DNA from: UBA5070 sp035913415
Lineage (GTDB): Bacteria; Fibrobacterota; Fibrobacteria; UBA5070
DNA length: 64,000 nucleotides
Assembly (NCBI GenBank): GCA_035913415.1
Contig: JAMIIV010000217.1
Span: forward strand, 1-64,000
Direction of reading: 5' to 3'
In this document: positions 49,730 through 58,029 of the stretch, piece after piece
Layout of the letters: each line of letters begins with the position of its first letter
Position numbering within the stretch: position 1 is the stretch's first letter
Translations under genes and position numbers: made by a program
The notes under the pieces: model-generated
Seen by the model: only the letters and a program-made list of their open reading frames with translations
Told to the model about the DNA's origin: nothing
Databases searched by the model: none

Positions 49730-52410
49730 AGGCCGAACCCCTTCAAGCGATTCTTCACGGCGTCGGTGGCCTTGGAACGGACGGCATCGGTCTGCTTCTG
49801 GATCTCGGCTTTGGCCTTGGCCTCGGCTTCGGCCTTGATGCGGGCGGCCTCGGCCTCGGCCTTGGCCTTGGCACCGGCGATGGCGGCGCTGGCAACGCCT
49901 TTGGCACGTTCGGTGATGGCGGTCGTGTTGGGGCGTACGGTGGGGTCGGAGAAGGGACCGGTGACCAACCATGCCAGGACGACGCGATTCTTCTCGTCTT
50001 GGGGCAACGCCTGTCCGGCGCTGACGCCCAAAGCGGAAGCGACCGGACCGGTGGCGGAGGCCACCAGACCGGCGCCGCCCTGCAACAGGCCTGTGGCCGC
50101 TTCCGGCATGTGGGTGTCCACCTTCAGATCCAGGGTCTGGTCCTTGTTCACGAATCCCTTCGCCTGGATCAGCCCTACCTCGGCGCCGTCCATGCGCATG
50201 TCCTTGACTTCGACACGGCCGTCGCGGAGCGCCGCCACCAGGGCGAAGCTCGCGAATTCGAGCGGATCGAAGCTGGGCGCACCTGCCCAGACCTTCTTGA
50301 CCCCGCCGCCGAGTTTCTTGGTCGCGGGAACCCCGGTGAGTCGACCGTCGTGCAGGTCCATCTTGAGATCGGCGGCCATCAGATCGGCGAGCTTCGCGGG
50401 AGGACCGTCGACGGAACCCGTCACGGCGATGTTCCCGGTACCGAAGATCTTGTCGTGCATTTCCGTGGCCAGACCCGCCGGGAGCCGTCCCTTCAGGCCC
50501 ACGAGCACATCGTGGATCTGGACACCCGTGAGGTCGGCGCCGAACTTCGCGACCAGCCGGGAGGGATCGGAGAGCTTGGCCGTCAGATTCTGCTTGATGG
50601 CTCCCTTGGCCACGGAGGCGGACATGGTCTCCACGAGCTGTCCACTCGCGAGCGTCGCCTTGACGCGCGTGGAGGTCAGGGAAAGCCCCATGGCCCGGAT
50701 CTCGGCGGCATCGAAGGTGGCGGAAAGTGTCACCGGCGGCAATTTGGGAAGCACCAGCGGCTCGGCGGGCTTCGCGGGCGTGTTCGCGGGGGCCGGCGGG
50801 GGCAGGAAACGATCGGCGTCGATGAGCTTGGAACGGATGGCGAGATCGGCCTTGGCGACCCTTCCGGCCGCGAGATCGGGCAACACGAGTGCCATCCAGT
50901 CCGCGACGTTGCCTTGCACGGAGAGGTCGGTGGGACCGGTCAGGACGGTGATCGCCAGTTTCACGGCGGCATTGGAAACCCCGACGCTGCCATCCACCTT
51001 GACGCGATCCTTCACGCCCGCGAGGGAGGCCTCGACGGCCTTGAGACCGATATCTCCGGTGGCGGTCAAACCGGTGGGCACGGCCGGATCCAGCACACCT
51101 TTGGCGCCGATCTTCCACGTCACCCGACCCGTTGGCTTCAGCGAGTCGAGGATCGGGAACAAAGGCCCGGCAACCTGCGCCAGGGCGGCGAGATCGACCG
51201 AACCGCTGGCGTCCAGGTGGCGCAGCACCGGTTTGCGGAGGGTGTCGCCATCCACCGGCAGGCTGTCGATGGCCAACGCAAGATGGCCCGGATCCCCGTT
51301 GAGGGTCCAGGATGTCGAATCGATCTCGATGGTCGAGGTGTTGCGTATGTGCAGAGCCAGCCCGAGTTTCTCGAGCTTGGCCGGGACTCCCTGCACGGAG
51401 GCAGACACGTTGTCCAGGTGGATGGAGCCGTCGACGGCGGGAATCGCACCCGCAAGGACGGCTCCCTTGACCGAGAGGTCCAATTCCGTGGTGCCGGACA
51501 GGGCCAGTTTGGCCAGTTCGGGCGAGACCTCCTTGGGGACTTCCGCCAGCAACTTGCCGAGGTCGATGGGAGCCCCGGAGCGCAGCCGCAGATCGAGCTG
51601 GGGCGCGACAAGGATGTTGGTCGCCTTGCCGGTGAGCTCCAAGTCGAGATCCTGGACCCCGAAGCGCAAGGCAGCGATCTCGACGACGGCTCCCGGGAGA
51701 TTCAAGCGCACGTCGTGTTCGGCGAAGAGGCGGATCCCGCCTTTGCGCACCGGCATTCCCGCCCCCGAGACGGAGACATCGCGAAGATCAAGCCGCCCCT
51801 TGGTGTGGACGTTCTCGAGCTTGGCATCCGACTCGAGGGAAATTTCCTGATCGATGTCGCCCAGGACGACCTCGCGCCCCTCCTTGCGGTCGATCCAGGT
51901 GACCGAGCCGTTCTCGATGGCGATGCGCTCGACGGAAAGCGGGAAAGGCAGCTCGATCGCTTTGACAGAATCTGACTTGGGAGTCGGTGCGGCGGTATCG
52001 TCCGGGCCGCCGATCCCATTGAGGGAGGTGCGGCCGTCGGCCAGGACCTCGATCCGGATGCGAGGCTCCTGGAGCACGATCCCGTTGACGACGGGGGACA
52101 TCCGCAGAAGGGACATCGTGGAGAGCTTGACGTCGAGGCTGGTCAGGTGCAGCAGCGGTTCCTTCGCGAATCCGCTGTCGGGATGGTTCGCGACTTCGAA
52201 GCCGTTCAGGGACACGCCAAGGAAGGGGAAGATCCGCAACGAGGCGCTCTCGAGCTTGACCTCGCGATGCAATGCCAGGCCGGCCTTCTCCAGGACGATG
52301 GCCTTCACCCGCGCCGGGGGGAACAGAAAGGCGAGGGCTCCCAGTACGGCGGCGAAAAGCAGGCCGAACACGGCGGCCACGATGACTGCGATCTTCACTG
52401 GTTTTTTCAT
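49726..52410 (-). CDS. AsmA-family protein
   Basis: This 894-residue protein has one N-terminal membrane anchor (VKIAVIVAAVFGLLFAAVLGALAFLF) followed by a long beta-rich periplasmic part: VKAIVLEKAGLALHREVKLESASLRIFPFLGVSLNGFEVAN is typical of the AsmA N-terminus, and the DUF3971-like C-terminal part follows (ATEMHDKIFGTGNIAVTGSVDGPP). AsmA-like proteins bridge inner and outer membranes and move phospholipids. The last 60 residues are an Ala/Lys/Glu helix (AGAKAKAEAEAARIKAEAEA). ATG 52410 has GGAGAG eight bases upstream. Confidence 0.9.
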   Translation of the reverse strand: MKKPVKIAVIVAAVFGLLFAAVLGALAFLFPPARVKAIVLEKAGLALHREVKLESASLRIFPFLGVSLNGFEVANHPDSGFAKEPLLHLTSLDVKLSTMSLLRMSPVVNGIVLQEPRIRIEVLADGRTSLNGIGGPDDTAAPTPKSDSVKAIELPFPLSVERIAIENGSVTWIDRKEGREVVLGDIDQEISLESDAKLENVHTKGRLDLRDVSVSGAGMPVRKGGIRLFAEHDVRLNLPGAVVEIAALRFGVQDLDLELTGKATNILVAPQLDLRLRSGAPIDLGKLLAEVPKEVSPELAKLALSGTTELDLSVKGAVLAGAIPAVDGSIHLDNVSASVQGVPAKLEKLGLALHIRNTSTIEIDSTSWTLNGDPGHLALAIDSLPVDGDTLRKPVLRHLDASGSVDLAALAQVAGPLFPILDSLKPTGRVTWKIGAKGVLDPAVPTGLTATGDIGLKAVEASLAGVKDRVKVDGSVGVSNAAVKLAITVLTGPTDLSVQGNVADWMALVLPDLAAGRVAKADLAIRSKLIDADRFLPPPAPANTPAKPAEPLVLPKLPPVTLSATFDAAEIRAMGLSLTSTRVKATLASGQLVETMSASVAKGAIKQNLTAKLSDPSRLVAKFGADLTGVQIHDVLVGLKGRLPAGLATEMHDKIFGTGNIAVTGSVDGPPAKLADLMAADLKMDLHDGRLTGVPATKKLGGGVKKVWAGAPSFDPLEFASFALVAALRDGRVEVKDMRMDGAEVGLIQAKGFVNKDQTLDLKVDTHMPEAATGLLQGGAGLVASATGPVASALGVSAGQALPQDEKNRVVLAWLVTGPFSDPTVRPNTTAITERAKGVASAAIAGAKAKAEAEAARIKAEAEAKAKAEIQKQTDAVRSKATDAVKNRLKGFGL

Positions 52411-52588
52411 GGCTGGACTCTCCAAGGCGATCATTGCCGGAACACGTCAAATCTAGCGTTCCCGGCGGCTGTGGTCGACAATACCCGGACGGGGCAAATG
52501 GGGGAAAGGGAGGCCGAATTCTCCGGAGCCGCCGATTACGGGTCTCTCGCGCGCGCCACTGCGCGACGCTTCGGGCGATGATGCAGGC

Positions 52589-52619
52589 ACAAAAAAAGGC
52601 CCACCCGGGAAAGGGTGAG
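52589..52619 (-). terminator. Rho-independent terminator of the 52649 lipoprotein gene
   Basis: On the minus strand GGCTCACCC and GGGTGGGCC pair around a 6-nt loop, followed by TTTTTTTG. Confidence 0.88.
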
Positions 52620-52648
52620 CCTCGGCCTCATGGGATGAGGAATCGAGC

Positions 52649-53251
52649 TTACTTGGCGTACTTGAGCTGGACGCCGACGTTGTAGTCGCCGGAGGCAGCG
52701 ACAACAGTCACCTTGACCAGGGCGTAGGTGTTGTCGACGAGCTTCACAGCCACGACGTCGTTGAGATTCAGGCCGATGGCGTCGTTCTGGGAGCCGTAGG
52801 ACAGGCCGGAAATCTCAGCGTTGAGGTCGTCAACGGTCTTGACGTCGTCGAACGTGATGGCTTCGCCATCCTTGCCGAGATTGATGAACTTGGTGTCGAC
52901 CGTGGTGCCCTTGAAGGTGGTCGCGGCAGGAGCGCTGGCGAAGGTCTCGGTCATGCGCTTGGGCGAGAAGAAGGAAGGCTTGGCCGGCGAGGTGGAGTCG
53001 GCGAACACGATGATGTCGACGAAGTCCTTGTTGGCCTGGACCTGGTCAGCGGCGGAGCCACTCTTGTAGACCTGACCCTTGCGGATGGACACGAAGGAGG
53101 GGTCGACGTGCTTCTGCGTGCCGATGTTCGAAAGGCTGACGACAGAAAGAGAGGCCGCGGTGGGCGAGGTCGAGGAATCGTCGTCGCAAGCGGTCATGGA
53201 GAGAGCGGCGGCGGCGGCCAGGGCCAGAGTCAGAGTACGGGTGAACTTCAT
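52649..53251 (-). CDS. Predicted lipoprotein, beta-rich, function unknown
   Basis: This 200-residue protein has a signal peptide (LTLALAAAAALSMTAC) with a lipobox-type Cys22 followed by DDD, which often marks surface localisation or retention. The mature part is rich in Asp, Lys, Ser and Val with no recognised domain. ATG 53251 has GGAG upstream. A good sigma-70 promoter and a strong terminator make this a free-standing, probably well-expressed gene. Confidence 0.78.
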   Translation of the reverse strand: MKFTRTLTLALAAAAALSMTACDDDSSTSPTAASLSVVSLSNIGTQKHVDPSFVSIRKGQVYKSGSAADQVQANKDFVDIIVFADSTSPAKPSFFSPKRMTETFASAPAATTFKGTTVDTKFINLGKDGEAITFDDVKTVDDLNAEISGLSYGSQNDAIGLNLNDVVAVKLVDNTYALVKVTVVAASGDYNVGVQLKYAK

Positions 53252-53317
53252 GTGAGCTCCAGGATTGGTGAGGAAGCACCTTGCAGCCAGTGTGGCACTG
53301 CACGGTAAGCGTCTGGA

Positions 53318-53345
53318 ACATACCAAAAACCGGAGAGAACGGCAA
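53318..53345 (-). promoter_or_regulatory. Sigma-70 promoter of the 52649 lipoprotein gene
   Basis: On the minus strand TTGCCG (-35) and TATGTT (-10) are separated by 17 bp. Transcription would start near 53311, about 60 bp before the ATG. Confidence 0.6.
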
Positions 53346-54080
53346 TAGCACGACCGAGTTGAGCTGCGGACATGGCACAAACCAGCCCGATGCGAGGTGA
53401 GAAAAACCTCGGAGCGTCCGAAATCCACCGCTCGTCCACAGGAGCGAAGCGCCCTTCGACAGTCTCAGGAGAGTCTCGAAGGGCGAAAGGACCGCCATGA
53501 TCAAGCAAGCGCAGGACGACTGTCGCCACGAATTGGCACAAAACGAGCTCCACCGCCCTTCGAGATGGCCCAACGGGCCGACCTCTGGTCGAGCGGAGGC
53601 TGAAGTGTGATTTCGTCCCCCCTCTCCGGGACGCGAACCGCCCCGAGCCTGAGCACCTTGACTTTCCGAGGCAGGATGTGCCACGTGCGATTTGTCTGGC
53701 ACCCATCCAGGGCCTTTGCCCGGCATCGCATTCATGCCTCCCCCCCTCTCTCGCACCGACGGCAAGTCCGCGCCGGACCATGGCAGGCCTCGAGCAGGGT
53801 GCGCGGATGCCCCGCTCCAAGGCGTCAGCATGCCCGGTTCCAGGAATTCCTCCTGCAACGCCCCCCTCGGATGCATGCCGAAGTCTGTCAGTTTCTGACG
53901 GGGTGCGCGGGTTTCCATTGCCCTGATGACATTCCCGGGCGCTCGCCTCCGGCCGACGAGGACAGCTCCGCTCGGACGCTCCAAACCATGATTCCTCGAG
54001 GAGGCATTCCAGATCGCGGAGTGCGAAGATGCCCCGCCGGCTGGAGACAGGGACACCACATCGCCCGCACTCCACAACGA
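53346..54080. other. Long gene-free region
   Basis: About 735 bp with no convincing gene. Open frames lack ribosome-binding sites and recognised motifs. A hairpin with arms CGCCCTTCGA and TCGAAGGGCG (one bulge), 53451-53485, and a small palindrome TCAGTTTCTGA near 53890 are visible. It could contain a non-coding RNA or decayed coding sequence; nothing further can be supported. Confidence 0.45.
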
Positions 54081-54112
54081 GAAAGCCCCGAGGCTTGCGC
54101 CTCGGGGCTTTC
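54081..54112 (-). terminator. Terminator after tRNA-Leu
   Basis: GAAAGCCCCGAGGC and GCCTCGGGGCTTTC form a 14-bp perfect stem with a 4-nt loop, starting one or two bases after the tRNA 3' end. Confidence 0.85.
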
Positions 54113-54113
54113 A

Positions 54114-54196
54114 TGCGGTCGGGGAGATTTGAACTCCCACGAGGAAACCTCGCTACCACCTCAAAGTAGTGCGTCTACCAATTCCGCCACGACCGC
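54114..54196 (-). tRNA. tRNA-Leu (anticodon GAG)
   Basis: The minus strand reads GCGGTCG (acceptor), D-arm GCGGAATTGGTAGACGC, anticodon arm CTACT-TTGAGGT-GGTAG with anticodon GAG, a long variable arm CGAGGTTTCCTCG, and T-arm GGGAG-TTCAAAT-CTCCC, then CGACCGC. The length and extra arm are typical of a class-II tRNA-Leu. CCA is not encoded. It lies 18 bp after secG, matching the secG-leuU order in Escherichia coli. Confidence 0.96.
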
Positions 54197-54213
54197 GTGG
54201 ACTTGTGACTCCC

Positions 54214-54624
54214 TTACGGAGCCGCCGGTGTCTGAGGGACACCGGGAACAGGCGAGACCGGCATGCCGGGAAGCCCGACAGGTGCCTGGGGGCCTTCCGG
54301 CGCACCCATCTCGCGAAGAACCTTTGCCGCTCCATCTTCCTGCAACGCCTTCTGAACGGCAGAACCATTCTCACGACCCACGTGGGCCCTGGAGACGAGA
54401 AGGTTGATGGAGAAGATCACCACGAACAGCGCCACAGCCCACCACTTGGTCAGCTTCGACACGAAGGTCGCGGCACCAGCGGAGGAGAAGGCCTGGGACG
54501 AGCCCATTCCACCAAAAGCGGAAGAGAGACCACCCGCTTTGTCGTTTTGCACGAGTACCAGAAGGATCAGGCCGAAACAGCCCACCACGTGCAATAGAAT
54601 GAGGAACCAGAAGACGAAATTCAT
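54214..54624 (-). CDS. secG: Protein translocase subunit SecG
   Basis: This 136-residue protein has two membrane helices (FVFWFLILLHVVGCFGLILLVLVQ and WWAVALFVVIFSINLLVS) around the conserved loop DKAGGLSSAFGGMGSSQAFSSAGAATFVSKLTK. It assists SecYE in export. The C-terminal extension of about 45 residues is Gly/Pro-rich and longer than usual. ATG 54624 lacks an obvious SD; TTG 54663 is an alternative start. The tRNA-Leu gene follows. Confidence 0.92.
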   Translation of the reverse strand: MNFVFWFLILLHVVGCFGLILLVLVQNDKAGGLSSAFGGMGSSQAFSSAGAATFVSKLTKWWAVALFVVIFSINLLVSRAHVGRENGSAVQKALQEDGAAKVLREMGAPEGPQAPVGLPGMPVSPVPGVPQTPAAP

Positions 54625-54751
54625 GGGAAGGAGAAAGGTAGGGGAGCTCCCAGTTTCTGGCAAGGGCGAGGGAGAACAAAAGCAGTCTCAAGGGTCGAAA
54701 AAATCCATATTGCCAGCATTGCCCCCCATTGCCCAACAAAGAAGCCCGTCG

Positions 54752-55159
54752 ATGAATCCCAACCCTTGGATCCTTCCTTCCTTCACCGTCCTCGCCCTCC
54801 TTGCTGCCGGATGCGCGAGCAAGTCCGCCCCTGCGACGGCACGCCCCGCAATGACGAAGCCTTCGGTGGAGCTGCGTGGAGGAAGGCTCGATGACATCGC
54901 CCTGCAGGAGCGCCGCATCCGTGAGTTGCGCGACGAAATCCGCGTCGTGCGTGCCCATCTCGATACCGTTCCGGAAGACTCCACCTCGATCCGCAGAATG
55001 GGCTCGTTGATCGAAAGCGAAGAAGCCGCGCGCCGCACGCGCGACGACATCAAACAAGCAGCGGAAGACGAGCGACTCCGGACCGGCCGACCGACCGACG
55101 AAGCCGTTCAACGCGAGGAACGCCAGAAAGACCGGATCCTTCTCCCGCAAGCTCGCTGA
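54752..55159 (+). CDS. Small lipoprotein with coiled coil
   Basis: This 135-residue protein has lipobox LLAAGC at Cys21. The rest is charged and helical (LQERRIRELRDEIRVVRAHL, RRMGSLIESEEAARRTRDDIKQAAEDERLR), suggesting a coiled coil that could reach into the periplasm. It is divergent from secG. No family was recognised. Confidence 0.75.
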   Translation: MNPNPWILPSFTVLALLAAGCASKSAPATARPAMTKPSVELRGGRLDDIALQERRIRELRDEIRVVRAHLDTVPEDSTSIRRMGSLIESEEAARRTRDDIKQAAEDERLRTGRPTDEAVQREERQKDRILLPQAR

Positions 55160-55312
55160 GGGGCATCCGTTTTTCAGTCCCCTTGCTGGGCCGAGTCGCT
55201 CCAGGGGTATGGCATCGGGTGGAATCACCTCGCCATCGATCGCGGGTTCCGGATGGACTCGCCTCGAACCGTCTGTATTCCGGCATTCCTCCTTTGTAGT
55301 TTCGCCCGGCAC

Positions 55313-56578
55313 ATGAATCATACCCCTGGACTCCCCGGCACCCAGCACTGGAAAAGAACGCTGGTCTTCTTCCTCTCCAGCCAGACCCTGAGCCTGGTCG
55401 GGACCGCGCTGGTGCAATACGCCATCCTGTGGCACATCACGCTGACCGCGCGTTCGGGGGTGGTCCAGACAATTGCGATCCTGGCCGGATTCATTCCCAA
55501 CTTCCTGCTTTCTCCCTTCGCCGGCGTCTGGGCCGATCGCTACGATCGTCGCCACTTGATGATGCTTGCCGACGGTGGCATCGCGCTGGTCACGCTCGCG
55601 CTGGCATTTGCGTTCCAGGCCGGACACCGGGATCTCTGGCTGCTTTTCGCGGCCTCGGCACTGCGCTCGTTGGGAACGGCCGTCCAGACCCCCGCCGTAG
55701 CCTCGCTGCTACCGCAATTTGTCCCTACCGAGCACCTGACGCGGATCAACGGGATCCACCAGTCGCTCCAAACGGCGACCATGCTCGTTTCCCCGATGGC
55801 CGCGGCCTTCCTGCTGACGGTGTTCCCGTTGCAGACGATCTTCTACGTCGACGTGGCGACCGCCGCCGTGGCGATCATGGTCCTGGGCCTGGGAGTTCAA
55901 GTACCCGCGCACCATCGAGCCCTCGCCCCTACAGGGACCAGCTACTTCCACGACCTCAAGGAAGGCCTGCGCTACGTGCGCAGCCACAGCTACGTGCTGC
56001 GCTTTTTCGCCTACTGCACCCTGTTCATGTTCATGGCCGCCCCGGCGGCATTCCTGACGCCATTGCAGGTGGCCCGGAGCTTCGGTGACGAAATCTGGCG
56101 GCTGAGCGCGATCGAAGTCGCCTTCTTCTCAGGCATGACCCTCGGCGGGCTCGGTATCGCCGCGTGGGGAGGATTCCGCAATCGCGTCTGGACCATGGTG
56201 CTGGCAACCGCCTTGTTCGGCGTCACCACGGTGGGGATGGGTGTGGTCCCGTGGTTTTGGGCCTACCTGGTCGTGATGGGCCTTTGCGGCGTCGGCATGC
56301 CCCTGTTCAACACCCCGTCCACCGTGATGCTTCAAGAACAAGTGGAGCCCGAATTCCTGGGCCGCGTCTTCGGCGTCATGGGCATGCTCGGAAGCTCCAT
56401 GATGCCCCTGGGCATGCTGCTCTTCGGACCCTTGGCCGACCTGGTGCGAATCGAATGGCTCCTGATCGCCAGCGGCTCCATCATGATCCTGGAAGCGCTC
56501 GCCATGGGCCTGGACCGCTCTCTGCTCTCCCACGGCGCCCCAGCGCAACAGCCCCACACACCATCCCCGACGGCCTAG
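55313..56578 (+). CDS. MFS transporter (MFS_3/EntS-like)
   Basis: This 421-residue protein has about twelve membrane segments. The loop 2-3 motif is GVWADRYDRRHLMMLADGG, followed by AVQTPAVASLLPQFVPTEHLTRINGIHQSLQTATMLVSPMAAAFLL, typical of MFS_3/enterobactin-exporter-type permeases, usually exporters. ATG 55313 begins NHTPGLPGTQHWKRTLVFFLSSQ. It is a single gene; its substrate cannot be told. Confidence 0.88.
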   Translation: MNHTPGLPGTQHWKRTLVFFLSSQTLSLVGTALVQYAILWHITLTARSGVVQTIAILAGFIPNFLLSPFAGVWADRYDRRHLMMLADGGIALVTLALAFAFQAGHRDLWLLFAASALRSLGTAVQTPAVASLLPQFVPTEHLTRINGIHQSLQTATMLVSPMAAAFLLTVFPLQTIFYVDVATAAVAIMVLGLGVQVPAHHRALAPTGTSYFHDLKEGLRYVRSHSYVLRFFAYCTLFMFMAAPAAFLTPLQVARSFGDEIWRLSAIEVAFFSGMTLGGLGIAAWGGFRNRVWTMVLATALFGVTTVGMGVVPWFWAYLVVMGLCGVGMPLFNTPSTVMLQEQVEPEFLGRVFGVMGMLGSSMMPLGMLLFGPLADLVRIEWLLIASGSIMILEALAMGLDRSLLSHGAPAQQPHTPSPTA

Positions 56579-56865
56579 TCTCCGCCCTCCCCCCGACAGG
56601 TCGCGCGAGGACAACTCCTTCGGTGAACGGCATGTCCCAGTCCCCGCGGGTCGTGGAGGGGCATGGGCAGGATCCGCCATGATTCGAGTGGTGGCAAGAC
56701 CCCCATCCGCAGGACGGTCGAAACCGGATTGAGCGATTGCCAGGTCCTTTTTGCTTGTGATCGTGTCGACTACTCCCGCTCCGTGGGGAATCCTAGATTG
56801 CGAGACTGAGAACGGATCGCAGTGCATATTTGGAACCGAACATCCTTGAAGAAGGCTCCACACCC

Positions 56866-58014
56866 ATGAGTTCTACTCCCGCATCCGGCTCCGCGCGGCC
56901 CTCCAGGTTCTGGCAGCCGTGGTCGTTCGCCCTCGCCGCCCTCGTGCTGGCGGGCTGTGACATTCCCGTGATCCACCCCAAGGGATTGATCGCCAGCGAG
57001 CAACGCGATCTGATGATCACCTCGCTCCTGCTCATGCTCATCGTGGTGGTCCCGGTGATCATCCTCACCCTGGTCTTCACCTTCCGCTACCGGGAAACCA
57101 ACCATAAGGCGAAATACGAGCCCGACTGGGACCACAGCACGAAACTCGAACTGATCTGGTGGGGCGTCCCCATCGTCATCATCGTGATCCTGGCAAGCAT
57201 CACCTGGCGGACATCCCATAGCTTGGACCCCTATCGCGAGCTTCAACTCAAGCAGAAGCCCATCGAGATCCAGGTGGTGGCGGTCCCCTGGAAATGGCTC
57301 TTCATCTATCCCGAACAGGGGATCGCGACGGTGAACCACGTGCGTTTCCCCGTCGATGCTCCCGTGAACTTCAAGATCACCGCGGTGGGGCCGATGAACA
57401 GCTTCTGGATCCCGCACCTCGCGGGCCAGATCTACGCCATGGAAGGCATGCAGACGAAACTCTCGATCAAGGCCGACACCCTGGGGAATTTCCCCGGATA
57501 CTCCTCCAACTTCAGCGGAGAAGGCCATAACGGCATGAAGTTCGTCGCCCGGGCCGCCTCCCGCGAGGAATTCTCGGCTTGGGTCGATTCCGTCAAGAAG
57601 GCCAAGGGAGAGCTCACCCGCTCGGCCTACGCGGACTTCGCCAAGCCCAGCATTTCCGAGCCGGTGCGCACGTGGGCCAACTTCCAGCCCGATCTCTTCC
57701 TCGAGATCATGATGGGCTACATGCTCCCGCCCGGAGCCAAGTTCGGCGATGCGCACGACTGCGCCCCTGGTGCGACCAAACCTGCCGCCCTCCCCTGCTG
57801 CGCGCGCCCGGGCAGCGGATCGCCGACTCCCGACAGCGTCTCCGCCAGGTGCCCCCGCCACGGTGGCGACTCGGCAAAGGCCCAGTGCCACCCGATCCAG
57901 GCGGCCGATTCCTCGAAACCCGACGGCCACGATGGCCACAGCCACGGGACGACTCCCGCGCCGAAGCCGGGATCCCCCCGCCCCCAGAACCTCGACGGCC
58001 ACAGCGGCCACTAG
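56866..58014 (+). CDS. cyoA: Quinol oxidase subunit II (CyoA) with Cys/His-rich tail
   Basis: This 382-residue protein is a lipoprotein (LVLAGC) with two membrane helices and a cupredoxin domain: IQVVAVPWKWLFIYPEQGIATVNH, FWIPHLAGQIYAMEGMQTKLSIKADTLGNFPGYSSNFSGEGHNGMKFVA. The CuA ligands of cytochrome c oxidases (CxxxC) are missing, so it is a quinol oxidase. The last 85 residues are unusual: Cys- and His-rich (HDCAPG, PCCARPG, RCPRHGG, QCHP, GHDGHSHG, DGHSGH). Typical CyoA is about 315 residues. It heads cyoABCDE; GAAGG lies before the ATG. Confidence 0.95.
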   Translation: MSSTPASGSARPSRFWQPWSFALAALVLAGCDIPVIHPKGLIASEQRDLMITSLLLMLIVVVPVIILTLVFTFRYRETNHKAKYEPDWDHSTKLELIWWGVPIVIIVILASITWRTSHSLDPYRELQLKQKPIEIQVVAVPWKWLFIYPEQGIATVNHVRFPVDAPVNFKITAVGPMNSFWIPHLAGQIYAMEGMQTKLSIKADTLGNFPGYSSNFSGEGHNGMKFVARAASREEFSAWVDSVKKAKGELTRSAYADFAKPSISEPVRTWANFQPDLFLEIMMGYMLPPGAKFGDAHDCAPGATKPAALPCCARPGSGSPTPDSVSARCPRHGGDSAKAQCHPIQAADSSKPDGHDGHSHGTTPAPKPGSPRPQNLDGHSGH

Positions 58015-58029
58015 TCCAGAGGAACCAGA

